Below are positions 22,033 to 34,863 of a stretch of DNA of 64,000 nucleotides, piece after piece. Every line of letters begins with the position of its first letter. The first letter of the stretch is position 1. The translations under genes were made by a program, and so were the position numbers. Source of the DNA: Lycium barbarum (taxonomy: Eukaryota; Streptophyta; Magnoliopsida; Solanales; Solanaceae); assembly GCF_019175385.1 (NCBI RefSeq), contig NC_083339.1, positions 51,916,596-51,980,595 on the forward strand. The letters run 5' to 3'. The notes beneath the pieces were generated by a model. The model was given only the letters and a program-made list of their open reading frames with translations. It searched no databases and was not told where the DNA came from.

Positions 22033-25000
22033 AACAACTAAACTAGACTAATAAAAGAACAACTCGTCTAAAATAAATTCAACTAGACTAATAAAATAAT
22101 AGCTCGTCTAAAATAATTTCAATCAAATAAATCTTGTACAGTAGAGCTGATTAAACAGGAAATAACTAGATTTTTTTTAATTGTTTATCAAAACAAAATT
22201 TGTAGAGATATGCATGTAATGACCCGTTTGGTCGTTATAGTCTTTCCGACATTTTTGCCCCTTTTTGAGCTAGGTTAGCTCACTTTTGACCCTAGGGGAC
22301 CGTTGACGCGCTTCTCGAGATGTCTAGATTTGATTCAGGCGACATTTTGTGAAATTTGGACTTTAACCGAAAAAGAGTTGACTCAAAGTTGAATTTTGGG
22401 TAATCGGACCTTTTTCGAAAATCCTTCGATTACGAGAGGTCCGAATGGCTATTTAGAACTTGTGTGTATATCTGGTTCGATTCCCAATGCAATCGGATGC
22501 ATTTTGGAACTTGTGTTGGAAAATTAGAATTAAGGTATCAGGGGTGGACTCGGTCAACGAGACCTCCGTTGGGAATTACGAGGCCACGAGCGCGTTCGTA
22601 GTGTGGTTTTATATGTGTCTATGTATGTAATATTTGAGCATATACCCTAAAAAATAGTCAGAAAATCAGATTGAAGTGTAAAACTTGGTGTAGTTTCTGG
22701 TGTCTGGTGCCTGCTTTGGCGGCACCAGCACAGTGGTAGCGGTACCGCTGGAGCGGTCACCCTACCGCTAGAGAGGTCCTGACCATTTGGGCTTGACCAC
22801 TGTAGCGGTCATGGGACCACTGGGGCGGCATCGCTGAAGCGGTCTGAGTGACCGCGGAAGCGGTGATCGGGCAGTGACTGGGGTATTTAGTAATTAAGAC
22901 CCCAAGTCTTTGCATTCATTGTTATTCCGAAATTTGAGCTCTTTGGAGCAATTCTTGGGGATTAATGATGAAGATTCTTAATGGTAAGCTCTCCTAACCC
23001 TCTTACTATTTCATTAATCCTAATCATCATAGATTCCTCTTTCCTTAGTAATTCCTTAGTAATGGAAGATTAAAGTGGAGTTAATGAATGTTCTATCTAA
23101 GCTTATTAATGATGAAATTGTTGGATTTTATGCTACATTATGATGTATCTAGGGTTGTTAATTATATATCTTCCATTATTAATGTTGAATCCTTGAATCA
23201 AAGAATTAGGATTTATACTCAAAATTGGGGGTTTTTACTTAAATTTCGAAATTTGTGAATCTTTAAGTTAATTTAGAAATTGGTTGATGGGTTTTGATCG
23301 CCTAGTGTTTAATTTGATATTTTACCCCTGGATTTTCCATTTTTCCCTTGTGGGGCCCGTTTCCCCAAATTCTAGGGTTAGTTTTGACCTAATTTGAATG
23401 ATAGCAATATAGGTATCGTTCTTCCTGATTTCTAATTTAGATTTTACTTATGCTTAGACTACTTTGGTTCTAAGGCTCAGCGGAAAGGCAAGGCAAAGAA
23501 GTGAGTTGTTGGTGTTTGCGGTTCGGCCATCTAGGTAGGTTATGGCTTACCCTTGGTGAGACTTCATATAACGAAGCATATATTTAGATTATATTGTTGG
23601 AGAGAGCATGTAAACCTTTAGGTGTGAAGTTGGATTGGATATTGTCTTAGGTTAGGCCCTGTTGCGTGATTGGGGCTAGCCGCCCAGTTGTGTTGTGATT
23701 TGATTGTTCTATTGTGCTGGCTTGATTCCACATGTTGTTAGTAGCTATTGGAATCTGCTGTTCATCTTGATTGTGATATTGTAGTATCTTACGGCTTGGG
23801 TTGTGCTACCCAGATGTCGATATTTCCGTCCGGAGTACATGTGTACACAACATTTGCATGGCATTGCATTACATCCATACATTATTGCATTGCATTGCAT
23901 CACGGCTTACATTGAGATGATTTGGTGTTGTACTTGTGATGTTGGATTAGGATTTGATATATTCAGACTTGGCACATTTGGGTTTAGATGCTCTACTTAT
24001 GCGATGACGTGTACTTGGCTTCGATTATGTTTGACTTATACTTGTTGATTTATCTATTTATCTTGCTTTATTGTCTGAATTATATTAGCTATACTTAATT
24101 GGACTATGATACCTACCGGTACTGTTGTTTTGTACTGACCTACACTTGTTGCATTATTTTATGGATGCGGCGTATTAGACAGGTTCCACTCTGTTCCCTC
24201 GTGGTTGATTGGCGAGGCTGCTGTAGTGTTACATCCCGTACTTCTGAAGAAGCACTTGTTAAATTTAAGCGTAAGTATGTCGAACTATGGCTAAGTAAAA
24301 TAACTTTGGAATATATGAAGCGAAGGATTATTAAGTATATTTTATGAGTAAAGGATGTATATACGGAATACCGGAAGATCCTATAAGGAAATGAGTAGAA
24401 GAAATTGAGTAGTATGACTTTGGAGAAAAGATGGGCAAGGTTTCGTACAATAATTCTGGTCCAACTTGGGGAAGGAATATCTTTTATAGTATGAGGCGTT
24501 TTGAGGTGAAACAAAATCCTAAAATGAAGTTCGTCGAATCTAGTTTCCAATACAACAAACCGCTCGTCGATATGACATCGGAGTAGAGAATTATAGACGT
24601 TACAAGTTAGGCTGACAGAGCAGAACCGTGTGCTATAGTAACCGACTTGCTACAGTACTGCTACAGTACCCGAACCGACCTTGAGCTCCTATTTAAGACC
24701 AAAATCTGGTCTTTGGCTTAATTTTCTCCACTCCTCTCCACCAAAAAGCTCCCAAGAGACCCGAGAAACATTGAAGGATCATTTCTTTTAGCGGATTAAA
24801 GTAACAGGACTACATCCGAGGCTCGGGAAGCGTAGAGAGTTTTGTAGTTCTTGTTTTATACATCAAATCTTGACAGATCAAAGGATCCTATTGAAGTTAC
24901 ATAAGATTTCATGTTCTTCCAACCTTGATTGAGGTAAGGATATTCCTTATTATTGATATTACGAGTTGTATCAAGGAGATTTAGTTGTTAAAGCTTCGTA

Positions 25001-25064
25001 AAGTCGATTGATTGGTTGAGAAATTGGGTACACAATCATGTGGGATGTTTTATTGAGTATAGTT

Positions 25065-27163
25065 TGTTACACCTCGGTAATTTCATGTCGTTGCGTCGCG
25101 AGTAGACTAACGTCAGTTAAGTCGGACACGAGACCTTCACGACTACCAGATGGTGATTGGCAGGCTTAATGTATATACGATAAGATTTTTTTTTAGTCAT
25201 AGGACTTGGTGAAACTAGGTTCGTCAAAGGAAGTGGAGTGTAAGTTATGTTTGGGGAGAATTTCATGGGTGTTGAACTAACGAATATTTAGTAAGGTCTT
25301 TAGGACGAGCTATAATGTCTTTAGGTCAAACGAAGCGATGAGAGCGAATCCGGAAAAGTATGGATTATACGGCCATACATACGGACCGTATAATTTGTAC
25401 AGCCGTATGTCTGCCCGTAGAAACCCTCCAGAAAGGGGTAAGTTTCTGGAAGAAACATACGGTCCAATATACGGACTGTATAAATTATAAGGTCCTTATA
25501 GTGAACCGTATATTTCAGGTCAGGTCGGAATTTTATTTTTATATATGTATGATTCCTCTTTTGCTTTCTCATTTCTCATCTCTCCAACACCCTTTAAACC
25601 TCTAGAACTTTCTCCATATCACACTAACACATAGTCAAGAGAGAAATCAAGGATCAGACATCAAAAGTTGGTAGAATTAAGGGTGTGAATGCTTCCTAAG
25701 GGTTGATCGAAGTCGAAGAATCTCTTTGGTATTGAAGTGGAGTTTTTCTCAAGTGGAGTATTCTCATCTAAAGATCATCTCTACATAACCAAAGGTGAGT
25801 TTTACGATTATTTCATGTTAATGATGTTGAGGAAGTATTATATGAATGATAAGCATAATGTTGTATTATAATTGTGGTTATGGAGGATCTTGGGGGTGAA
25901 TTTGGAAATTGAATAACATCTAGCCAAGGGAATTTATGTGTTATGATATTATGGGCATTGCTATGATGTTTGGGAGCTGTTTTATTATTTGAGGGAAAGT
26001 TGTTGAAACAAACGAAATGCTGTCCGATTTTCGTTAGCCTTGTTCGCTTTAGTTCAGGCTTAAGTATACCTTCGACAATCTAACCTTCGTGCGAACCCCT
26101 TTGTATGTAGAATTGTATGCCAGAAGGAGAGCTCTTAGTCGACATCGTTAAGAAGATACAAAGGTATGTAAGGCTATCCCCTTTTCTTCAAAGGCATGAC
26201 TCTTGTTTCATAATATCTTCCCTATATTTCCATGACCTTCTTACATCCCTAAAGATGAAGTTTGAAGAACTTTGAGAACTTCTTACGAGATACGTTCCAT
26301 AACGATAAAGATGACCTCATGATGCAGATATTTCTATGCTTATGATATCATTGATGCTATCATTCTTTGTCGCCTCACCTCAAATTACTAGTTCCTTCAA
26401 GGTGAGACGTAACGGTGAGGATGACTCCATAATGTAATCGGAGGTTCACGACCTTACGTCACTCCAATAAAGTGCACTTTTGTTTGGGCTCTCATGCATG
26501 CTACGTATATTATGTGTATATGATATGTATCTGTATATAGGGGACATGGGGAAAAGGTGAGGCGCTATAGACACATAGCCACCTGATCAGCTGGTATCTT
26601 ATGATATCATCCCGGACGCGGGATGCCCGGACGCGGGATATATGGGTAATGGATCGGGTTGTTCGTTCCGCGGCAATATATTGATATATGATGATATATG
26701 GATCGGGCTGCACGTTCCACAACAATATATGATATGGTAATATTTTTACGAGCTTGCATGCATGACTCCGCCTTAAGAGGCAAGCAGTCACCGATTATTT
26801 TCTTATCTTTATTTTATCTTCCTGTTCCCTGGTTATTTTATGATGCATGCCTTACATACTCAGTACATTGCTCGTACTGACGTCCCTTTCCTTCTTGGAC
26901 GCTGTTTTTATGCCCATAGGTAGACAGGGAGACGACCCAGCTTCCTAGGAGCTAGACCAGCTTGCACAGGAGCACTTCCATACTCCGGAGGTGCAGTTTT
27001 TGATATATCCTTTTGTGTTCATACTTGGATGTGGTGGGGTCTTTTCCCGTTTTCACGACTTCAGAGTTTCAGTTAGAGGCTCGTAGATACACATGTGTGG
27101 GTAGTGGATGTTATGTGACACTCATTGTATACTCTGTATATTATTCTTCTGCCACTGCGCGGG

Positions 27164-27236
<73 letters not shown>

Positions 27237-27346
27237 ATGTTTTATGGAGTTTATATGTGTACAAGTTAAGAAGATAATAGTATGATGCGTGGTGTTCGGT
27301 AGTCAGCTCCGGGTGCCCGTCATGGCCCACTAGACGGGTCGTGACA
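25065..27346 (+). repeat. 5' LTR of element C (2282 bp)
   Basis: It runs TGTTACACCTCGG...GGGTCGTGACA and is the same family as the solo LTRs at 35129 and 38427. It shows an ATACGG/CCGTAT palindrome cluster (25355-25520), a TATA at about 25538-25546, GGATCGGGCTGCACGTTCC repeats (26650-26725), the conserved core (26857-26930) and a (TA)n(TG)n microsatellite (27166-27234). Confidence 0.92.
27166..27234. repeat. (TA)n(TG)n compound microsatellite
   Basis: About 19 TA units are followed by about 15 TG units inside the LTR of element C. Confidence 0.97.
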
Positions 27347-27350
27347 AAAG

Positions 27351-27362
27351 TTGTATCAGAGC
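27351..27362 (+). promoter_or_regulatory. Primer-binding site, one mismatch
   Basis: TTGTATCAGAGC replaces the usual TGGTATCAGAGC, 4 bp after the LTR end. Confidence 0.88.
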
Positions 27363-27489
27363 AGTTTCGTCCTAGGGTGTGTCTACGAGCCGTGTCCAGT
27401 AGAGTCTTGTTTATTGGTGTGAAATGCGCCACACTTATAAACAAGAGGCTGCGGGGCATTTAGGAATAATGACGTTGAGGACATTTAGG

Positions 27490-28500
27490 AATAATGCGCC
27501 ACAAGGCTTTATTGATGAGGTATAGAGGACGTTGAGAATTATTCATGCTTCTGATACCGAGTCCGTGGAGTTCGCTTCGTATAGACTCCGGGACGTAGCT
27601 GTTTTGTGGTATAACAATTGGATTTCTTCAAGAGGGGAAAATGCACCTCCCCCAAAATGGCAAGAGTTTGTGGATGATTTTATTCGGCATTATTTTCCAC
27701 CTGAGGTTCGTTAGGCTCGCGCCGATAAATTCCTGAATCTTAAGCAAGGGAATATGAGTGCCCGGGAATATAGTCTCTAGTTTAATTCATTGGCTAGGTA
27801 TGCTCCGGCCATGGTAGCAGACATGGGAGAGAGGGTACATCGATTTGTGAGGGGCTTAGGGCCACACTTATTTAAAGACTGTTTAACAGCTTCGCTACTG
27901 GAAGGGATGGACATCTCGCGTATTCAAGCGCATGCCCAGAACCTGGAGGAGCAACAACAACCGCATAGGGGAGAGCGAGATATGGATAGGGGACACGGTA
28001 AAAGGACTAGATCAGGGGGTACTAGCAGTGAGTACAGAGGAGGCCAGGGGCAGCAATATTCCAGATATTCAGGCCAGTCTGCATTTAGTGCATCTCCTCA
28101 GTTTACGGGCCGGAAGTTTGACCGCCCTATTTATTCTGGGCCGAGTCAGGGTTCGGGAGCTTCAGGTTCCCAGTATCGTGGTGATTCTAACCAGAGGAGA
28201 CCGCCGGTACCACGGTGCAGTCAATGTGGTAAGTTACATTCGGGTCTGTGTCGCCGAGGCTCGGATGCTTGTTATGCCTGTGGTCGAGTTGGCCACATGA
28301 TGCGTGATTGTCCATTGAGGAGCGGTCGAGATGAGGCCCAGCCTACAGGTTCAGTAGCAGGTTCTTCGTCATCCGTACACCCCGTAGGGTAGGCTTTCCA
28401 GGTTTCAGTGGGCCGTGGCAGAGGCAGAGGAGGAGCCTCTAGTTCGAGCAGTCCCCAGAACTGTATCTATGCATTGACCGGATAACAGGAACTGGAGAGC
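27490..28500 (+). pseudogene. gag: gag pseudogene of element C
   Basis: It encodes the capsid/nucleocapsid precursor. The N-terminal ~120 residues seen in the intact gag at 57293-58777 are missing; homology begins near F-I-D-E-V. In-frame TAG codons occur at about 27712-27714 and 27778-27780. The readable frame 27790-28392 covers the capsid C-terminal part, an Arg/Gly/Ser-rich segment and the zinc knuckle (C-Y-A-C-G-R-V-G-H-M-M-R-D-C near 28270-28310), preceded by a second Cys cluster (CSQCGKLHSGLC). It then stops at 28390-28392. A further stop lies near 28484 before protease. Confidence 0.9.
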
Positions 28501-31303
28501 TCTCCCGACGTTGTAATAGGTATATTGACAGTATCTTCTTATGATGTTTATGCATTAATTGATCCGGGCTCTACCTTGTCATATATTACTCCATACATCG
28601 CTGGTCGTATCGGGATAAAACCCGAGCCAATCAAACCTTTTGAAGTGTCCACTCCAGTTGGTGATCCAGTATTAGCCAGACAAGTGTATAGAGACTGTGC
28701 AATTGTAGTGTGTGGCCGACACACTATAGCTGATTTGATTGAATTGGAAATGCTGGATTGCGACGTCATTATGGGCATGGACTGGTTAGCTTCCTGTTAT
28801 GCAAATGTAGATTGTAGGGCTAAGGTGGTTCAGTTCCAACTCTCGGGAGAAACAGTTTTAGAGTGGAAGGGTAACACTGCATCTCAAAGAGGCAGGTTTA
28901 TTTCCTACCTCAAGGCAAGGAAGATGATTGCCAAGGGCTATATTTATCATTTAGTTCGAGTTCATGACACGAAAGCAAAACTGTCGACTTTTCAATCAGT
29001 TCCGGTAGTAAACGAGTTTCCAGATGTATTTCTGGACGAGCTTCCAAGTCTTCCACTAGAACGGGAGATTGAATTCCCTATCGATGTATTGTCGGATACT
29101 GAGCCAATATCTATCCCTCCCTACAAAATGGCTCCTATAGAATTGAAAGAATTAAAAGTACAGTTGAAAGATTTATTCGAGAAGGGATTTATTAGGCCCA
29201 GTTCATCACCATGGGGAGCACCTGTCTTATTCGTAAGGAAGAAAGATGGATCTCTGCGAATGTGTATCGATTATAGGCAGCTGAACAGGGTGACAATAAA
29301 GAATAAATATCCACTTCGGAGGATCGAAGATTTATTTGATCAATTGCAAGGAGCCAAGTGGTTTACCAAGATAGATCTGAGGTCGGGATACCATCAAGTG
29401 AGAGTCAAAGAAGAAGATATTCCGAAGACGGCTTTTAGAACCACATATGGTCATTATGAATTTCGGGTGATGTCGTTTGGCTTGACCAACGCTCCAGCAG
29501 TGTTCATGAACCTGATGAATGATGTGTTCAGGACATTCTTGGATTTATTTATAATTGTATTCATTGTTGATATCCTGGTATACTCTAAATCAGAGGGAGA
29601 GCATGCGGCACATTTGCGTACTGTCCTTGGAATTCTCTGAGCTCGCAAATTATATGCTAAATTTTCAAAATGTGAATTCTGGTTGAACTCTGTAACTTTT
29701 CTAGGCCACATCATCTCAGTCGATGGTATTCGGGTTGACACCCAAAAGATCGAGGCTGTGAAAACTTGGCCAAGGCATACAACGCCTACAGTCTGTAGCT
29801 TTCTGGGATTGGCAGGGTATTACAGGAGGTTTGTGGAAGGGTTTTCCTCTATTTCAGCACCGTTGAAGAAGCTAACACAGAAAGATGCTAAATTTCAGTG
29901 GACAGATGCTTGTGAGCGGAGCTTTCAGGAACTGAAAGACAGGTTGACTTCAGCCCCAGTCCTACACTTCGAGAAGGGTCAGAAGGTTATGTGGTGTATT
30001 GTGATGCCTCTGGTGTCGGGTTAGGTTGTGTATTGATGCAGCACGGCAAGGTCATTGCCTATGCTTCTAGGCAGCTGCGAAAACATGAGAAGAATTATCC
30101 GACTCACGACCTTGAATTAGCTGCGGTCATTCACGCTCTAAAGATATGGAGGCACTATTTGTACGGTGTCCATGTGGACATCTACACAGATCACAAAAGT
30201 CTTCAGTATATTTTCAAGCAAAAGGAATTGAACCTGCGTCAGAGGCGATGGTTAGAGTTATTGAAGGACGATGACGTAAGTATCCTATACCACCCTGGTA
30301 AAGAAAATGTGGTAGCTGATGTCCTCAGCCGTAAGTCCATGGGCAGTCGAGGTGATGTTCCATCAGAAAGGAAGGAATTAGCTCGTGAGCTCTACTAACT
30401 AGCTAGCCTAGGAGTTTGTTTAATGGATTCGGGCAACACAGGAGTTAAGGTGCTTAACCCAGCTACTTCGTCCCTAGACACAGAAGTGAAAAGACATCAA
30501 TACGAGGAACCCAAATTGAGGTATTATAGAGATACACGTTCCCAAAACGATAAGTCACCATTTGAGATCTCTGCAGATGGGATTCTCAGGTACCGAAACA
30601 GGTTATGTGTTCCGGATGTTGCGGGACTGCGTCGTCAGATTCTGGAAGAAGCTCATTGCTCCCGTTATTTCGTTCATCCGACAGCGACAAAGATGTACCA
30701 TGATCTCAAACTAATGTATTGGTGGGAAGGAATGAAGAGAGATATAGCTGAGTTTGTGACTCAATGTCCGAACTGTCAACGGGTAAAAATTGAGCACCAG
30801 AAACCAGCAGGGCTCTTGCAAGAAATGGAAATTCCAACCTGGAAATGGGAGGCGATCAATATGGATTTTGTTGTTGGATTACCTCGTTCTCGGCATAAAT
30901 ACGACTCCATTTGGGTGGTTTTTGACAGGCTCACGAAATCAGCACATTTTCTACCGGTCAGATCTACATATTCAGCAGAGGACTATGCTAGATTGTATCT
31001 CAAAGAGATAGTGCGGCTTCATGGTATTCCTATATCTATTATTACTAATAGAGGAGCATAATTCACAGCTAAATTCTGGAAATCCTTTCAAGAAGGATTG
31101 GGCACTCAAGTGAAGTTTAGCACTGCATTTCACCCACAGACTGATAGACAAGCTGAACGCACTATTCAAATCTTAGAAGACATGTTGCGGGCTTGTGCAT
31201 TGAACTTTGGTGGTAATTGGGAGGATCATCTGCCACTTGTGAATTTGCATATAACAATAGTTATCATGCCAGTATTCAGATGGCCCCTTATGAAGCCTTA
31301 TAT
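28501..31303 (+). pseudogene. pol: pol pseudogene of element C (PR-RT-RH-INT)
   Basis: The order protease, RT, RNase H, integrase is that of Ty3/gypsy. Frame 28525-29640 carries the protease active-site segment (L-I-D-P-G-S-T) and most of RT, but the RT YxDD-type box reads F-I-V-D: the first catalytic Asp is Val (29566-29568). A TGA follows at 29638-29640. Frame 29683-30024 continues RT; a frameshift near 30000 leads to RNase H (30010-30398; Y-C-D-A-S and Y-T-D-H-K-S visible). Integrase (30423-31061) keeps the zinc motif (C-P-N-C) and first Asp (M-D-F-V-V-G), but the second catalytic Asp is Asn (31047-31049), followed by TAA at 31059. The remainder shifts frame again before truncation. Confidence 0.92.
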
Positions 31304-33146
31304 ATTTTGGTATTGATGATGATGTTGTTGATGTTAGCGCTGTTGTTGTTGTTGTTATTGTGATTTTGGGCTAGGGATATAAATAGGGAAGATGCTGCCC
31401 AAATTTTGGCAAATTTTAAGAGGATTTTATTTGAGGGCTTAAGACAAGCATATGATAGTGAGCCTAACAATAGTATGAATGGTTTTATATGTAGATTACG
31501 TGACTACGAATGATCTTGTGTAGATTGCAAGACAGAAAGTAAGTTGGAAAAGTCGGGAAGTAAGCTTTCAGGTATGTTAAGGCTTTCCCTTTCTTTCATT
31601 TCTGCATGATCCTATGACATGAGCGAACAACGAGTAATCGAGTCTCCATATTACTCTACTCTTAGAAGTACTAGGAGTATCTCAGTTCTTGATGATCCTA
31701 TACCCCTTGTTATGATTGTTCCTTCTGTTCATGGGTCCTGAGTTTTATATCATGATTATCTTAGTTCACATTCATGCATCGCATTCATTTACATATATGC
31801 ATATTGAACCGTGACCAGAAGGCGTTATATATGTATATATATATATATATGGGGTATGGGGAAATGGGCGAGGCGTTATATACGCATTGCCACCCGATCA
31901 GCTGGTGCACAGTGATGATGCCCGAAAGGTCCATTATGCTATTATGCCCGAAGGGGCCATTGAGTTATTATGCCCGAAGGGGCCTATATGGGATATGGAT
32001 CGGGTTCCTCGGCAATATGACTTATGCATATCATACGCCCTCACAGGCATTTTCAGTAAGCAGATGCATTCATACAGGTATGTTTAGATAGTCAGACATA
32101 TAGATGCATTTATACATATATGTTCAGACAGTCAGACATACATATATATTCAGTCAGTCAGTTTAGCTTATGATTTTTAGATTGCATTCATGACTCCTAT
32201 GTGTATGTTACTCTTCTTCCCTACATACTCGGTACATTTTACGCACTGACGTCCCTTTTGTTGGGAGGGGGGGGGGGGCACTGCATTCATGCCTGCAGGT
32301 ACAGATCGACAGATTGACAGAACTCCTCAGTAGAAAATACTCAACATCCGCTGGTGGTGAGCTCCCTTTTGTTCGGAGTTGCCAGGTCTATGTGGAGTCT
32401 TTCTTTTGTGTTTATGGACGACGGGTGAGCCGGAGCCCTGTCCTGCCCATGACTCAGTTATGCTTCTTTAGAGGCTTGTAGACACATGTACAGTACAATC
32501 AGTCAGTCCGTGGCCCTATGTCCCATCCTTTAATGCATAGTTAATTATGAGAGCCGCTTCAGCTCGTACAGTGGTTTGAGTAGTTTCACATATACTCCAT
32601 AAGGCTGCCGGGCCGCATACAGTTACGTTTTGTTTCTTGAGGAGGCGGCCAGACTGCAGAGAGTTATATGTATATATCTGTGTTGGGAATTTTCTGAGTG
32701 CAGGTGGCCACTTTAGGCCTATCCACGTTCTTAGCTAAATGTAAGTTTAAATGTTGGTTCGCTTGGTCCAGGTAGGCACCGGGTGCCAGTCGCGGCCCTC
32801 CACGTATAGGGCGTGACATGTAGAGTCATTCCAGGGCGAGCACGATGACGGCCACTACCGGATGTTCCTTCCTTTACTTCTCTTACTCTTATTTCAAGAC
32901 AGTTGTATTGTGAGACTTTATCATCCTTCAGACCTGTTATATTTAGTTAGTGTTCTTGTATGAGTTAGACCAGATCTATGGGGTTGTATTTAGTATTTCC
33001 GTACTTTACCTTATATGGATGATTTGGGACTTATTCTATATTTATTTCTTCCGCCTTTACTTAAATTGGTTATATTGGGATGAGGGTTCGCCTATCGCGG
33101 TGGAATCGATAGGTGCCCGCACGTCCTAGTAAAATGGGTCGTGACA

Positions 33147-34035
33147 CTACAAAACCACAAAATCAAATCTTCACAAATGCAACAACGGATTCTACAACTT
33201 ACCAAGTGGATGTATAGACGACTATAGCTATTGCGATAAAGGCACACACAATTGAACTCATAAATTGGTGACCAATTTCGATGATTTGAATGAAAATTTT
33301 CAGAACAAAAATGGAGGTATCCCAGCAAGACGAATAGCGGGAGCTGAGGGAAATGAATCCGAGCAAGACGAAGGGGCCGGGCTGAATATGAGCAATGTTA
33401 CAATCAAGAACGAGCTAGGAGAAGGAAATTAATGGCTGCAGTCGTGAAGAAGAAGAAGTAGTTGGGGCAGCTAGTTTTTTTGCTATTTTGGGGAAATGGT
33501 ACATAATTTGATTCAGACAAAAGTGTAATTTTTTAAAACTTGGGGGCTGGTTTGAAAGCTTGGAATAGTTATAATTTTTTTTTTAAATCGTTGGACGAAA
33601 ATATATTTTTTAAAACTTCGCGGTTTATTTTGACGCTTAGCTAACTTGTCTCCACTTAATTAACTTCAATCCTAAAAGGAGTCATGCCACCTAATAATTA
33701 AAACTTGAGGTCCAAATTCCTAAAATAAACTTGCTTGGGGCCCTGTCGCCACACCTCCCCTTGTATCTTACATTACTTTCCACATTATCCTAGAGGCTAT
33801 TCTGTGTCCTCCATATTCTTTTTTCTCTTTAATAACGTCCGAGGTCATGCGTAAACCCCGACATCCACTATGGGAGGGACTTTTGCAACAAATAAAAGTA
33901 ATGGTATTACACCAAAAAAATTGTACATGATGAATAACTAAATATTAAGCTTAAATTAAAATCGATGTACTCATAGTAATGCAATATAATTTAATAAATT
34001 TTCTACTTTTTGCTTGTTATTCTTTTTTTTTTTTT
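33147..34035. other. Non-coding flank right of LTR B
   Basis: No long ORF. An A-rich stretch (33147-33470) contains short open frames on both strands that I do not recognise; then AT-rich DNA with poly-T. It may be single-copy. Confidence 0.4.
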
Positions 34036-34094
34036 TGGTGTGGGAGGGTGGGTGGGTGTGTGTTGGAGGGTGGGGGGGGGGGGGGAGGAGGGGG
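34036..34094 (+). other. G-rich tract with G-quadruplex potential
   Basis: Many G-triplets with 1-4 nt spacers (GGGAGGGTGGGTGGG, then a G run of about 14 and GGAGGGGG) follow a poly-T run at 34022-34036. It satisfies the simple G3+N1-7 x4 pattern. Confidence 0.8.
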
Positions 34095-34618
34095 ATAAAG
34101 TTCTAGTTTAAATGTTTGAACTCAAATAAATGTCTGGTAATTCATGATAGACGTCGAGAGATGATTAATGTAATGACCCAAAATCCAGAACTTTTGATCG
34201 GAATCTAATCCTGATGGAGCAAACCAACCTTATTCTCAATGCATTTATTAAATCATTATAGCAATATCCATTTATAGGCATGTTCACAATTGTACACACT
34301 TGATCTTGTACGGTTGAGGTAATCACTCAATTAATTGTACTCCATGGAAACAAAAAATTAATAAAAATCCGTATACCAAATAGTATGCAGCTTAGGTGAG
34401 AGCTTCAGTACTGCTCCAGATCTGCTTACCTGGAGAAAACACAAAGCATATATGGATGATGGGATCAATTTAGTCAAAGTTATAATTTTCAAGTGACCAA
34501 AAGAGCTTATCTCTCAGGAGGTGCTACTCCTATTACAATTATTGGTATAGGTGAACCAATAAGCACTATCATCCATGGAAACAGTAGATGAAAATGACAA
34601 GATCCAGAATAGCTAGTA
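34095..34618. other. Non-coding stretch left of the MITE
   Basis: A TGTAATGACCCA at 34169 looks like the first bases of an LTR of the 17492/22215 family, but the sequence after it does not continue as that LTR. Nothing else recognised. Confidence 0.3.
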
Positions 34619-34863
34619 CTTCCTTCGTCCCAATTTAAGTGTCTTAATTTGATTAGGTACGAAGCTTAAGAAATAAAGAGATAATTTTAGTCTTGTGGTT
34701 CTAAATTAAAGATGTGTATGTATTAAAATATCCTTTGAATCTTGTGGTTATAAACTTACCATATAAAATGTTTGAATTGTCAACTTACTCAATATAAAAA
34801 TAGACATTCTTTCTAGGACAGATAAAAAAGGAAAGTAAGACACTTAAATTGGGACGGAGGGAG
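34619..34863. mobile_element. Stowaway-type MITE (245 bp), TSD TA
   Basis: The terminal inverted repeats are about 28 bp (34619-34646 and 34836-34863) and differ at two positions; the termini are CTTCCTTCGTCCC and, on the other strand, CTCCCTCCGTCCC. TA flanks both sides (34617-34618, 34864-34865). The CTCCCTCCGT-type end and TA target are typical of Stowaway elements (mariner-like, non-autonomous). The interior is AT-rich and non-coding. Confidence 0.92.

Larger units (their letters stand above)
25065..31303 (+). mobile_element. Element C: 3'-truncated chromovirus-type Ty3/gypsy
   Basis: One LTR (25065-27346), PBS (27351-27362), a broken gag and a broken pol end abruptly inside integrase at about 31303, where LTR A resumes. 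The 3' part of pol, PPT and 3' LTR are gone, so the right TSD (TAGTT expected from 25060-25064) cannot be checked. Together with its stops, frameshifts and lost catalytic residues, the element is dead. Confidence 0.88.
24227..32818 (+). mobile_element. LTR A (solo), split by element C; TSD TGTAG
   Basis: It starts TGTTACATCCCG at 24227 and ends GGGCGTGACA at 32818, flanked by perfect TGTAG duplications (24222-24226 and 32819-32823). The LTR itself is 24227-25064 plus 31304-32818 (about 2.35 kb); the middle is a nested gag-pol element. It has the conserved core near 32222-32303, in which a G run (32266-32278) replaces the usual hairpin arm. CCCGAAGGGGCC hairpin repeats lie near 31918-31985, and a short CTACAGTA cluster (24635-24668) precedes a TATTTAAG TATA (about 24691). 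Confidence 0.88.
22215..33146 (+). mobile_element. LTR B, split by LTR A (plus orientation)
   Basis: The LTR start TGTAATGACCCG at 22215 is followed by 2.0 kb to 24226. It resumes after LTR A and its TSD at 32824 and ends GGGTCGTGACA at 33146. The two parts sum to about 2.33 kb, comparable to the related solo LTR at 17492. A cluster of CCGCTGGAGCGGTC-like repeats (about 22725-22865) lies just before a TATTTAG-type TATA (about 22884). Flanks are ATGCA on the left and CTACA on the right, which do not match as a TSD. Confidence 0.8.

Noticed and set aside
24140..24550. 136-codon minus-strand ORF
   Set aside because: Spans the LTR B/LTR A junction, so cannot be an ancestral gene.
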